A DNA stretch of 28,467 bases from DATEOR01 sp035296905. GTDB taxonomy: Bacteria > Actinomycetota > Thermoleophilia > Gaiellales > Gaiellaceae. The stretch lies in the NCBI GenBank assembly GCA_035296905.1, contig DATHAA010000103.1, forward strand, positions 1 through 28,467, in the 5' to 3' direction. A program made the translations under genes and the position numbers. Below the pieces are notes generated by a model, which was given only the letters and a program-made list of their open reading frames with translations, was not told the origin of the DNA and made no database searches. Position 1 is the first letter of the stretch. Every line of letters begins with the position of its first letter. Below are positions 1 to 7,247 of this stretch, one piece after another.

Positions 1-84
1 CGTCAGTTCGGTGCCGACTATGAGACCTACCTCCGTGCGGTCCCCGGTTGGTGGCCGCGCCGGACGCCCTGGAACAGCCGTTAG
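1..84 (+). CDS. C-terminal end of an ICMT/phospholipid methyltransferase-like membrane protein (partial)
   Basis: An open frame enters from the left edge and stops at TAG 82-84, giving the last 27 residues of a protein. The pattern F-G-x-D-Y-x-x-Y-x-x-x-V-P-x-W-x-P-R is typical of the cytosolic C-terminus of isoprenylcysteine carboxyl methyltransferase-like and related SAM-dependent membrane methyltransferases. The start and the transmembrane part lie outside the window, so substrate cannot be judged. The assignment rests on this short tail only. Confidence 0.5.
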   Translation, partial: RQFGADYETYLRAVPGWWPRRTPWNSR

Positions 85-120
85 GCCGTGAAGGGTGGCG
101 CGAAGAAACGACATTGCGTG

Positions 121-182
121 GCCTTCCGCCCGAGCAGCCGAGCGCCGACGGCGCGGAGGAGCTTGCGCGGCGAGCGGCGGCC
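121..182. repeat. Imperfect ~60 bp direct repeat, copy 1
   Basis: The first 22 bases and a later 19-base block (158-176) are identical to 952-973 and 990-1008. The middle differs and carries a one-base indel. The second block can fold into a short hairpin, GCTTGC-gcg-GCGAGC with one G-T wobble. Copy 1 lies upstream of the CBS gene and copy 2 downstream, in the same orientation. The surrounding 85-374 has no credible gene; an open frame at 88-324 reads through the repeat but is Arg-rich and unlike any family I know. Confidence 0.6.
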
Positions 183-348
183 GTTGTCGAGCGCGGTGGG
201 CATCGCATGGCTCCGTGAGCTCCTCTCGGAGGCTTGGGCCACGTTCGGGCTACCCTTCGTCCTAGGGCAACGTCAGCGAACCGGTCGGTGGTTTGCGCTT
301 GAAGCGCGGCCCCGTACAAGCTAGGGCATCATGTGGGCAGCAACGGCC

Positions 349-354
349 TATAGG
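349..354 (+). promoter_or_regulatory. Candidate -10 box of the CBS gene
   Basis: TATAGG lies 20 nt before the GTG start of the CBS gene. It is followed by the strong ribosome binding site AGGAGG at 365-370, spaced 4 nt from the start. No convincing -35 box was seen. A leadered transcript is expected here, unlike most gene heads in this window. Confidence 0.35.
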
Positions 355-374
355 CGGGGGGTTCAGGAGGCGAC

Positions 375-809
375 GTGAACCACGTGTCGCAGATCCTTGA
401 GGAGAAGGGCCATGACGTCCTCCAGATTGAGGCGGACGCATCGGTATCCGAAGCGGTGAAGCAGATGGTCGCGGCGAACGTTGCGTCGCTGCTCGTGTCG
501 GAGGGCGGCGAGATCACAGGGATCATCACCGAGCGGGACTACCTCCGCCGCGTGACGGTCGAGGGACGCACCGACCAGGGAACCTCGGTTCGCGAGATCA
601 TGTCCTCACCGCTGATCGTTGTCACGCCGCAGACATCGATCGACGAATGCATGGCACTGATGACGGATCGGCGGATCCGACACCTACCGGTCGTCGACGA
701 CCAAGGCGAGGTAATGGGCATCATCTCGATCGGGGACGTCGTCAAGTTCAAGTCGAAGCAGCAGAGCTTCGAGATCAAGTTCCTGCACGAGTACATCGGC
801 GCGCGCTAG
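375..809 (+). CDS. Tandem CBS-domain protein
   Basis: This 144-residue cytosolic protein consists of two CBS motifs, roughly residues 10-65 and 75-135. The first is marked by SLLVSEGGEITGIITERDYL and the second by RHLPVVDDQGEVMGIISIGD. Paired CBS motifs form a Bateman module that usually binds adenine nucleotides or SAM and senses energy or redox state. Stand-alone proteins of this size are common in Actinobacteria, sometimes linked to stress or dormancy. The GTG start is supported by AGGAGG 4 nt upstream. The gene stands alone between two ~60 bp direct repeats, so context gives no target. Family assignment is firm; ligand and role are unknown. Confidence 0.9.
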   Translation: MNHVSQILEEKGHDVLQIEADASVSEAVKQMVAANVASLLVSEGGEITGIITERDYLRRVTVEGRTDQGTSVREIMSSPLIVVTPQTSIDECMALMTDRRIRHLPVVDDQGEVMGIISIGDVVKFKSKQQSFEIKFLHEYIGAR

Positions 810-1304
810 ACCGTCAGCGATAGCCGCCCACGCGCCGGCTCAACCCCGAGAAGCAGAGGGCGCGCGAGCGCCGCAAGGCCGCCCACAAGCGCGAGCGGAT
901 CGCCCGTTCACCGAAGCCCGCCGCCGCCCTTCCGCAAGCGTTCGGGCCTAGGCCTTCCGCCCGAGCAGCCGAGCCACGACGGCCACGTGGGAGCTTGCGC
1001 GGCGAGCGCTGGCCGAGGTCACTCTGACGAACCGGCCTGCCAGTAGAAATCTTCCCGTGCGAGGACGGGCGTTTCCTGAAGGAGCGGTGCCCACGCGCCG
1101 AACGCGGCAGAGACGCTCGGGTTTCATTGACGAGGTTGCGCACGAGTCCTTCGATGCCTTGACCCTCGAAAAACCGCGCCCGAAGACGCCACGTGCCTCC
1201 TCTTCAGGTAGGCACCGGGGTAGGCACGCGACGAGCATCTGCGGCGCCAGCGACACACTGACTCACGCAACCATGCGCCTTCCGCGTAGCAACGCGGCTG
1301 AAAA
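810..1304. other. Coding-poor region with repeat and possible gene remnant
   Basis: These 495 bases between the CBS gene and tRNA-Lys hold no gene I can support. On the plus strand 824-1027 is open but has no start codon near its beginning. It reads as a Lys/Arg-rich stretch (Asn-Pro-Glu-Lys-Gln-Arg-Ala-Arg-Glu-Arg-Arg-Lys) with high third-position GC, so it could be the decayed C-terminus of a gene, and it runs into repeat copy 2. A short perfect hairpin, CCGCGT-agca-ACGCGG, lies at 1282-1297, just past the tRNA 3' end, but no T-run follows it. Confidence 0.4.
952..1014. repeat. Imperfect ~60 bp direct repeat, copy 2
   Basis: Same orientation as copy 1 at 121-182. Two blocks are identical (952-973 and 990-1008); the part between them differs at several positions and by one base in length. 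The flanks do not match those of copy 1, so the repeat boundaries are close to those given. I found no further copy in the window. Confidence 0.6.
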
Positions 1305-1377
1305 TGGGCCGTGCAGGGATCGAACCTGCGACCTTGGGATTAAGAGTCCCCTGCTCTACCAGCTGAGCTAACGGCCC
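1305..1377 (-). tRNA. tRNA-Lys (anticodon CTT)
   Basis: On the minus strand 73 bases fold into a full cloverleaf. The acceptor stem is GGGCCGT/ACGGCCC, the D arm GCTC-AGCTGGTA-GAGC, the anticodon loop CTCTTAA and the T arm GCAGG-TTCGATC-CCTGC, with discriminator A. The anticodon CTT at 1342-1344 reads AAG, the preferred Lys codon in this GC-rich genome. The outermost pair of the anticodon stem is a G-A mismatch. CCA is not encoded; TTTT follows the discriminator base. Confidence 0.97.
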
Positions 1378-1410
1378 ATTTTCCGACGCGCGTAGCGCGA
1401 CAGAGGGCGC

Positions 1411-1416
1411 ATTGTA
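1411..1416 (-). promoter_or_regulatory. -10 box of tRNA-Lys
   Basis: TACAAT on the minus strand, five of six matches to TATAAT, starts 39 nt before the mature tRNA 5' end. That predicts a 5' leader of about 25-30 nt, a usual length for bacterial tRNA genes. No clear -35 match was found. Confidence 0.5.
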
Positions 1417-1433
1417 GCGAGGGGTTCGCGGCC

Positions 1434-1538
1434 TCAGACCCGCTCGAGACGCCAGTTGACGTACCAGACGATGGTCTTCCCCGTCAGGACGCCGCGGGCG
1501 ATGAGCGGTGCGCCGGCTAGAAGGATCTTGAAAGGCAT
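1434..1538 (-). CDS. Small hypothetical protein, 34 residues
   Basis: An ATG-to-TGA frame encodes a 34-residue peptide. Residues 4-18 are hydrophobic, followed by a Trp/Tyr/Arg-rich end (VWYVNWRLERV). About 85% of its codons end in G or C, with ATC, GTC, AAG, TAC and AAC preferred as in neighbouring genes, which favours real coding. No Shine-Dalgarno sequence is seen. A -10-like TCTAGT lies 6 nt before the ATG, as at the leaderless starts elsewhere in the window. It is divergent from the 2-epimerase gene with 24 bp between starts. I recognise no family; chance remains possible. Confidence 0.4.
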   Translation of the reverse strand: MPFKILLAGAPLIARGVLTGKTIVWYVNWRLERV

Positions 1539-1562
1539 GGGTCAACTAGATTCGCGGTCGCC

Positions 1563-2630
1563 ATGCGAATCCTTTCCATCGTCGGCAACCGTCCGCAGTT
1601 CATAAAGTCCGCTCCCCTCTCGCTCGCGTTGCAAAACCGGGCCGACGAGGTGGTCCTGCACACCGGCCAGCACTACGACCACGAGCTTTCGCAGGTTTTC
1701 TTCGACGAGCTCGGCCTCGAGCCGCCCAAGCACCGCCTGGAAGCGGGCTCGGGGAGCCACGCGGAGCAGACGGCGCGCATGCTGCCCGGGATCGAGGCCG
1801 CCGTCGTCGAGGAGAAGCCTGACCTGGTGCTTGTCTACGGAGACACGAACTCGACACTCGCCGGCGCGCTCGTTGCCTCAAAGCTCCGCGTCCCGGTCGC
1901 GCACGTCGAGGCCGGCCTTCGCTCCTTCGACCGCAGAATGCCCGAGGAGCTGAACCGCGTCCTCGTCGACCGCGTGTCGAGCCTCCTGTTCGCCCCCTCC
2001 GGGACCGCCGTCGGAAACCTGAAGGACGAGGGCATCACCGAAGGCGTCCACGAGGTCGGAGACGTCATGCTCGACGCGAACCTCCGCCTCGCGCCGATCG
2101 CGCGGGAGCGCTCGCAAGCGCTCGAGCTCGCCCGGGTGGAGCCCGGGGCCTACGCCCTGGTCACCGTGCATCGTGAGGCGAACACGAGAGAGCCTGCGCT
2201 TGGCCGCATCGTCGAGGCGCTCAACGCGCTCGAGGAGCCCGTGGTCTTCCCGCTTCACCCTCGAACCGCCGGTGCGATCGAGAGCATCGGGCTCCGGCTC
2301 GCAGGCCACGTGCACCCGCGGCCGCCGGCCGGTTACCTCGACTTCGCAGCGCTGGCCTCCCAGGCGCGCGTCGTCCTCACCGACTCCGGCGGCGTCCAGA
2401 AGGAAGCGTACTGGTACGAGGTGCCGTGCGTGACGCTGCGGGAGAACACGGAGTGGGTCGAGACCGTCGAGGCCGGCTGGAACCAGCTCGTGGGCGCCGA
2501 TCCCGGCGCGATCGTGGCCGCATCCCGCGAGGCTTCGCCAGGTCCCGAGCACCCATCCCTTTATGGCGACGGTCATGCGGCCGATTTGATCGCTGACGTG
2601 ATTTGTACGATTGGGCCAAGTGAAGCCTGA
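1563..2630 (+). CDS. wecB: UDP-N-acetylglucosamine 2-epimerase family (WecB/WbpI-like)
   Basis: This 355-residue cytosolic enzyme belongs to the non-hydrolysing UDP-GlcNAc 2-epimerase family, which interconverts UDP-GlcNAc and UDP-ManNAc or epimerises related uronates (WbpI type). Visible family motifs are the N-terminal GNRPQFIK, HTGQHYD, GDTNST, HVEAGLRS, MPEELNRV, VTVHREAN and the UDP-binding LTDSGGVQKEA. Length is normal. There is no Shine-Dalgarno sequence; TAGATT lies 10 nt before the ATG, implying a very short leader. It is the first of four overlapping genes; the next gene starts inside its 3' end. Whether it acts before or after the dehydrogenase cannot be read from sequence. Confidence 0.9.
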   Translation: MRILSIVGNRPQFIKSAPLSLALQNRADEVVLHTGQHYDHELSQVFFDELGLEPPKHRLEAGSGSHAEQTARMLPGIEAAVVEEKPDLVLVYGDTNSTLAGALVASKLRVPVAHVEAGLRSFDRRMPEELNRVLVDRVSSLLFAPSGTAVGNLKDEGITEGVHEVGDVMLDANLRLAPIARERSQALELARVEPGAYALVTVHREANTREPALGRIVEALNALEEPVVFPLHPRTAGAIESIGLRLAGHVHPRPPAGYLDFAALASQARVVLTDSGGVQKEAYWYEVPCVTLRENTEWVETVEAGWNQLVGADPGAIVAASREASPGPEHPSLYGDGHAADLIADVICTIGPSEA

Positions 2631-3885
2631 AGTCGCCATCGTCGGCGCGGGCTACGTCGGCCTACCCCTTGGCCGGTGCTTCGCGGAGGCGGGCATTCCT
2701 GTGGTTCTCGTCGACATCAACGCCGAGCGCGTCGACACGATCAACCGCGGCGAGAGCCACGTCGAGGACGTACCCTCGGAAACGCTCAGGGCGCTCCTCG
2801 AGGCAGAGACCCTCTCGGCGACCACGAACTACGACGCCGTTCGTGAGGCCGACGCAATCGTCGTCGCGCTGCCGACACCGCTCTCCGTAAACCGCGAGCC
2901 CGACCTCTCCATCGTCCTCAGCGCTGCGCGAGAGGTCGGCAAGCGGCTGCGGACGGGCCACCTGGTCTCGCTCGAGTCAACGACCTACCCGGGGACGACG
3001 CGGGAAGAGGTGCTGCCCATTCTCGCCGGAAGCGGTCTCGAGGTGGGCAAGGACTTCCATCTCGCCTTTTCGCCGGAGCGGATCGACCCCGGCCGCGAGG
3101 ACTGGACGGTGAAGACGACTCCGAAGGTCGTGGGCGGCGTCACGCCCGCCTGCACCGAGAAGGCGGTCGCCTTCTACGAGCGCGCGATGGACACCGTCGT
3201 CAGCGTGTCCTCGCCGGAGGCGGCGGAGCTGACGAAGCTCCTCGAGAACATCTTCCGCTCGGTCAACATCGCGCTCGTCAACGAGCTCGCGCAGCTCTGC
3301 GACCGGATGCGCGTGGATGTCTGGGAGGTCGTCGAGGCGGCAGCGACGAAGCCCTTCGGCTTCATGAGCTTCAAGCCGGGCCCGGGCCTGGGCGGCCACT
3401 GTCTCCCTGTGGACCCCTTCTATCTGGCGTGGAAGGCGCGCGAGTTCGACTTCTACACCGAGTTCATCGAGCTGGCCGGGAAGGTCAACGAGAACATGCC
3501 GTACTTCTGTTTGGAGAAAATCACGCGCGCGCTCAACTCCGACGAGAAGTCCGTCAAGGGGAGCCACGTCCACATCGTCGGCGTTTCCTACAAGGCCGAC
3601 GTCGGCGATCTTCGGGAGTCGCCCGCGTTGAAGCTCGTCGAGCTCCTGCGCGACGAGGGCGCCGGGGTCTCCTACCACGACCCGCACGTGTCCGAGCTCC
3701 CCGACCACGGACTTAGTTCGGTCGACCTCGACGGCTCCGTCGGCAAGGCCGACTGCGTCGCGATCGTGACCGCCCACTCCGGGATCGACTACGCCAAGCT
3801 CGCCGAGAAAGCCCAGCTTGTGGTCGATTTCCGCAACGCCACGGGCAAGAATGGCTCCGCGAACGGACGCGTGTGGAAGCTCTGA
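2620..3885 (+). CDS. UDP-N-acetyl-hexosamine 6-dehydrogenase (WecC/WbpA-like)
   Basis: Nucleotide-sugar dehydrogenase of the UDP-glucose/UDP-ManNAc dehydrogenase family, oxidising the C6 hydroxyl of an NDP-sugar to a carboxylate with two NAD+. The N-terminal Rossmann motif is AIVGAGYVGLPLG. The catalytic Cys261 lies in GGHCLPVDP. SLESTTYPGTT, KVVGGVT and the C-terminal UDP-binding region are also visible. I chose GTG at 2620 (421 residues) because it sits directly before the Rossmann strand. TTG at 2611 would add three residues. It overlaps the epimerase gene by 11 nt. TACGAT at 2606-2611, 8 nt before the GTG, could be an internal promoter. Substrate (GlcNAc, ManNAc or other) is inferred from the partner genes. 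Confidence 0.88.
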   Translation: MKPEVAIVGAGYVGLPLGRCFAEAGIPVVLVDINAERVDTINRGESHVEDVPSETLRALLEAETLSATTNYDAVREADAIVVALPTPLSVNREPDLSIVLSAAREVGKRLRTGHLVSLESTTYPGTTREEVLPILAGSGLEVGKDFHLAFSPERIDPGREDWTVKTTPKVVGGVTPACTEKAVAFYERAMDTVVSVSSPEAAELTKLLENIFRSVNIALVNELAQLCDRMRVDVWEVVEAAATKPFGFMSFKPGPGLGGHCLPVDPFYLAWKAREFDFYTEFIELAGKVNENMPYFCLEKITRALNSDEKSVKGSHVHIVGVSYKADVGDLRESPALKLVELLRDEGAGVSYHDPHVSELPDHGLSSVDLDGSVGKADCVAIVTAHSGIDYAKLAEKAQLVVDFRNATGKNGSANGRVWKL

Positions 3886-4862
3886 AACTCGCCGCGGTCG
3901 GCCTCGGCTACTGGGGCCCAAACCTGGCGCGGAACCTGGGCGAGCTCGACGGTGCCGAGCTCGCCTGGATCTGCGACCGGGACGAGGCCCGGCTCGAGCG
4001 CTACGGCGCCCGGTTCCCCGAGGCCCGCAAGACGACGAGCTACGAAGACGTCCTCGCCGACCCCGAGCTCGACGCGGTCGCCATCGCGACCCCCGTCGTC
4101 ACGCACTTCGAGCTCGCGCGCGAGGCGCTCCTCGCAGGCAAGCATGTCTTCGTCGAGAAGCCGCTCGCCCTCTCGTCGGCCCTCGGCGAGCAGCTCGTCG
4201 CGCTGGCCGAGGAGCGCGCGCTCGTGCTCATGCCCGGCCACCTCCTCCTCTATCACCCTGGCGTCGCCAAGCTGAAACACCTCGTCGACTCGGAGGAGCT
4301 CGGCCGCCTGCTCTACGTCTACGGGAACCGCCAGAACCTCGGCCAGATCCGCAAGGACGAGAACGCCCTCTGGAGCCTCGGCGCGCACGACCTCTCCGTA
4401 ATCCTCCACCTCGTCGGCGAGGAGCCGGCCGAGGCGTGGGCGCGCGGCGAGTCGTTCCTGAACCCCGGGGTCGAGGATGTCGTCTTCTGCTACCTCCGCT
4501 TCCCCTCCGGCGCCGTCGCCCACATGCACCTCTCCTGGCTCGACCCGCACAAGATGCGGCGGATGACCGTGGTCGGCGACAGGAAGATGGCGGTCTTCGA
4601 CGACATGGAGCCCGAGCGAAAGGTGACGGTCTACGACAAGGGGCCGCAGCAGTCAGCCGAGACCTGGGGCGAGTGGCAGACCCGCTCCGGCGACATCTCG
4701 ATCCCCAAGGTCGCAAACGACGAGCCGCTCCGCCTCGAGTGCGAGCACTTCCTCGCGCTCTTGCACGGGGAAGGCGACCGGATCACAGCCGCACGCGAAG
4801 GCCTCGCCGTCGTCCGCGCACTCGAGCAGCTGCAAAGCTCCCTCGAGCGGGAACGCGTGTGA
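3873..4862 (+). CDS. Gfo/Idh/MocA-family sugar oxidoreductase (WbpB/WlbA-like)
   Basis: This 329-residue NAD(P)-dependent oxidoreductase has an N-terminal Rossmann fold (AAVGLGYWGPNLARN), the ATPVVTH strand and the family EKP motif with Lys96. A C-terminal substrate domain carries LGAHDLSVILHL in the position of the catalytic His/Asp helix. In diacetamido-uronate pathways WbpB/WlbA oxidises the 3-hydroxyl of UDP-GlcNAcA to a ketone. Its place between a 6-dehydrogenase and an acetyltransferase suggests the same job here, but that is inference. GTG at 3873 overlaps the upstream gene by 13 nt; the downstream gene overlaps by GTGA. Confidence 0.85.
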   Translation: MEALKLAAVGLGYWGPNLARNLGELDGAELAWICDRDEARLERYGARFPEARKTTSYEDVLADPELDAVAIATPVVTHFELAREALLAGKHVFVEKPLALSSALGEQLVALAEERALVLMPGHLLLYHPGVAKLKHLVDSEELGRLLYVYGNRQNLGQIRKDENALWSLGAHDLSVILHLVGEEPAEAWARGESFLNPGVEDVVFCYLRFPSGAVAHMHLSWLDPHKMRRMTVVGDRKMAVFDDMEPERKVTVYDKGPQQSAETWGEWQTRSGDISIPKVANDEPLRLECEHFLALLHGEGDRITAAREGLAVVRALEQLQSSLERERV

Positions 4863-5500
4863 GCCGGATCGCCGAGACCGCGGTCGTCTATCCGGGCGTG
4901 GAGCTCGGCGAAGACGTCGTAATCGGTGACTACGCCGTGGTCGGCAAGCAGCCCGTCCTCGGCAAGCGCTCGACGGCCTCGCGTGGCGACTTGCCGCCCC
5001 TCGTGGTCGGTGACGGAAGCACCATCCTGGCCGGGGCTGTCGTCTTCACGGGGACGACGCTCGGCGTGGGAGTCATCGTCGGCGACCAGGCATGCGTCCG
5101 CGAACGGTGCGAGCTCGGCGACGAGGTCGTCATCGGCCGCGGCTCCCACCTCGAGAACGACACCTCGATCGGCGCCCGCACGCGCGTGCAGGCGAACGCG
5201 TACCTGACCGCCTACTCCACCGTCGAGGAGGACGTCTTCATCGCGCCGTGCGTCGTGACGACGAACGACAACTACATGGGCCGGACCGAGGCACGCCTGG
5301 CCGAGATGCGCGGCCCGATCATCCGGCGCGGAGCGCGGATCGGGGGCGGCGCAGTCTTGCTCCCCGGCGTGGAGATCGGCGAGGAGGCCTTCGTCGGTGC
5401 CGGCACAGTCGTGCTCCACGACGTGCCTGCGCGAGCGGTGGTCGTCGGGAATCCGGCGCGGAAGATCCGCGACGTACCCGACGACGAGCTGTTCAGTTGA
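4859..5500 (+). CDS. Left-handed beta-helix (hexapeptide) N-acetyltransferase, WbpD/WlbB-like
   Basis: This 213-residue protein is made almost entirely of hexapeptide repeats ([LIV]-G-x4) forming a left-handed beta-helix that trimerises. The TTNDNYMGR segment and the closing GNPARKI are typical of sugar N-acyltransferases of the WbpD/WlbB/PglD group, which acetylate an amino-sugar nucleotide with acetyl-CoA. GTG at 4859 overlaps the previous stop as GTGA, indicating translational coupling. It ends the sugar operon and overlaps the convergent SpoIID-domain gene by 8 nt. No aminotransferase that would make its amino substrate is present in the operon. Confidence 0.85.
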   Translation: MSRIAETAVVYPGVELGEDVVIGDYAVVGKQPVLGKRSTASRGDLPPLVVGDGSTILAGAVVFTGTTLGVGVIVGDQACVRERCELGDEVVIGRGSHLENDTSIGARTRVQANAYLTAYSTVEEDVFIAPCVVTTNDNYMGRTEARLAEMRGPIIRRGARIGGGAVLLPGVEIGEEAFVGAGTVVLHDVPARAVVVGNPARKIRDVPDDELFS

Positions 5501-7103
5501 GGTTGAGCTCGCCGGTCGAGCCGGGGACGAGCCCGGTCGAAGACGGCGGCGCGAGCCGCGCGCGGTAGATCCCCGAGACGGCGTTGAAGTGCGCATGCCA
5601 TTTTCCGTCGGACTGAACCACTGCGCTGCCGACGTTCTTCGCCCACGTACCGTCCTGGCGCTTGCGGTCGACGTGCACGGTCTGGCCGGCGAGCGAGAGG
5701 GGGTGCACGGAGCCCTTGAGGCCGTCGTTCGCGGGCTGCGTGCCGGAGAAGACGATCTTCGGCGCGACCCTCACCGCGGCAGGAGAGCTGTTCGCAGCCG
5801 CGGAGTGGAGGCGGTAGGACGTCGCGCGGCACGGCCTGTCGATCCCGTGGAAGTGGGCCGCGTCGTCCTTGGTCAGAGACATGTCGGTCCATGAGGACGA
5901 GTCGCTTCGCCGGCGCTGAAGCGCAAAGCCGGAAGCCTCCCTCGCCAGGACATTGACCCGAAGGCGGGCCCGGCAGACGGTCCTCGCGGTCGCCGGTGTC
6001 GCATCGAGCACGCCGAGGTCGAAGCGGCTGGAGCGAAGGCCGAGCACACCGCGGTACCACTCCGGGCCGAGGCCCGACGACGGGAACGTCTGAGCCCAGG
6101 AGCCGCGCACGAGGCGGACACGGTCGACGCGCCCGGATTTCCTCGATGTGACGATGGCGTCCGCGGGAGTCTTGGCGGCCCCGAGACGGTTCTGCAGCGC
6201 ACGCGGCGAGAGCACCACGGTCCACTTGCGGTTCGGGTTCGACGCGTTGAGGTCGAAGGGATCCTGCTTCGAAGCGAGATATGGGAGCGGGCCGCCCCAT
6301 GTGTCCACCGAGGCCGCCGTCCTCCCGCCGTTCGAGGAGGAGAAGTACGCGCTGATCACGGAACCGCCGTACTTCAGGACCTCGCCCGCAGTCCCCTGGA
6401 CCGCGGCGGTGGAGCCCGGGTCCTCGCCGCTCGAGTAGTCGAGGCCGCCGTAGACCTGATCGTGCGTGTTGTCGTAGATGTCGTACCAGCTTGCTCGAGC
6501 AGCGCGAACCGCATAGCCACGCGCGGCGACGGCCTGAGCCTTGAGCGCCTCGAGCGGCCAGCTCGACGGCATCTCGCGCGGGACGACGGAGTAAAGGTAG
6601 CCCTGCAGGCCGACGACGTTGGCGACGTCGAGGGCGCCGCTGTGGTTGAAGACCTTGAGGTCGCCCCGATAGCGAAGCCCGTCGATCCGCAAAAAACCGT
6701 CCCCCGGCTTGGCAGTGGCAGGGCTGCCGAACTTTCCCTTCCCGACCACGCGCACCCTGCCGTCGCTCGTGGGCACGAGCTTCCAGTCCGTGAACCGGGC
6801 CAGCGTCTTGTCGCCGACCTTGAAGGACTCCGAGGAGTGGAGCGTCACCGACGACCGCCCTGACATGAGCAGGACGCGGATCTTGTTCTGGCTGGTCTGA
6901 CCGACGTTGGTGCCGTCGTAGTAGAAGCCGAGGATCTGTTTGTAGTCCCGGCCGTCGTTTGCGCGCCCGAGCGCCCCGTACTGGCTCAGCCCGACGCCGT
7001 GACCCCAGCCGTGGCCCTTGAGCACGTACATGGGGGACGCTGCGGCACTCGCAGCGGAGGCGAGCGCAACCAGAATGGCGACCGGGAGGGCGAGTCGTCT
7101 CAT
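5493..7103 (-). CDS. Secreted SpoIID/LytB-domain protein
   Basis: ATG at 7103 gives a clear signal peptide (MRR, then a hydrophobic Leu/Ala/Val core ending in ASAA) and has GGAAAG 5 nt upstream, so I preferred it over an in-frame TTG at 7130. The 536-residue product carries a SpoIID/LytB domain: GHGWGHGVGLSQYGA, the central LQGYLYSVVPREMP with ALKAQAVAARGYAV, THDQVYGG, and AYFSSSNGG. In Firmicutes SpoIID is a lytic transglycosylase of the engulfment machinery; in non-spore-formers, related proteins are thought to act on or modify peptidoglycan. The C-terminal ~200 residues look like beta-sandwich repeats. It is probably extracytoplasmic. Confidence 0.85.
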   Translation of the reverse strand: MRRLALPVAILVALASAASAAASPMYVLKGHGWGHGVGLSQYGALGRANDGRDYKQILGFYYDGTNVGQTSQNKIRVLLMSGRSSVTLHSSESFKVGDKTLARFTDWKLVPTSDGRVRVVGKGKFGSPATAKPGDGFLRIDGLRYRGDLKVFNHSGALDVANVVGLQGYLYSVVPREMPSSWPLEALKAQAVAARGYAVRAARASWYDIYDNTHDQVYGGLDYSSGEDPGSTAAVQGTAGEVLKYGGSVISAYFSSSNGGRTAASVDTWGGPLPYLASKQDPFDLNASNPNRKWTVVLSPRALQNRLGAAKTPADAIVTSRKSGRVDRVRLVRGSWAQTFPSSGLGPEWYRGVLGLRSSRFDLGVLDATPATARTVCRARLRVNVLAREASGFALQRRRSDSSSWTDMSLTKDDAAHFHGIDRPCRATSYRLHSAAANSSPAAVRVAPKIVFSGTQPANDGLKGSVHPLSLAGQTVHVDRKRQDGTWAKNVGSAVVQSDGKWHAHFNAVSGIYRARLAPPSSTGLVPGSTGELNLN

Positions 7104-7247
7104 CGAGCTTTCCAAGGACCCCTTCGGCAAGAACGTAACCGGACCTCGTTAGGAAAGCATGAATTACAGGTTCGGCGCACCGTCGCATGCGCGTAACGGT
7201 CCCGCAACCCGCGTTTGTCCGCAGCTGGGGAAGGCAAAGGACCAGCC

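Noticed and set aside
81..203. 39-codon minus-strand ORF through repeat copy 1
   Set aside because: The same segment in copy 2 is frameshifted, there is no ribosome binding site, and composition is just Arg-rich; better explained as a repeat.
1282..1297. Perfect 6-bp hairpin just past the tRNA-Lys 3' end as an intrinsic terminator
   Set aside because: No T-run follows it on either strand; the TTTT lies before the stem in the direction of tRNA transcription.
1201..1305. tRNA-Lys as an integration site with an att repeat
   Set aside because: No second copy of the tRNA 3' end and no integrase gene in the window; the GGTAGGCAC direct pair near 1210 is only nine bases long.
1204..1545. Open frames on both strands across the tRNA, including peptides like GPCRDRTCDLGIKSPLLYQLS and PLAQLVEQGTLNPKVAGSIPARP
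   Set aside because: These are the well-known false proteins produced by translating tRNA genes; the cloverleaf explains the sequence.
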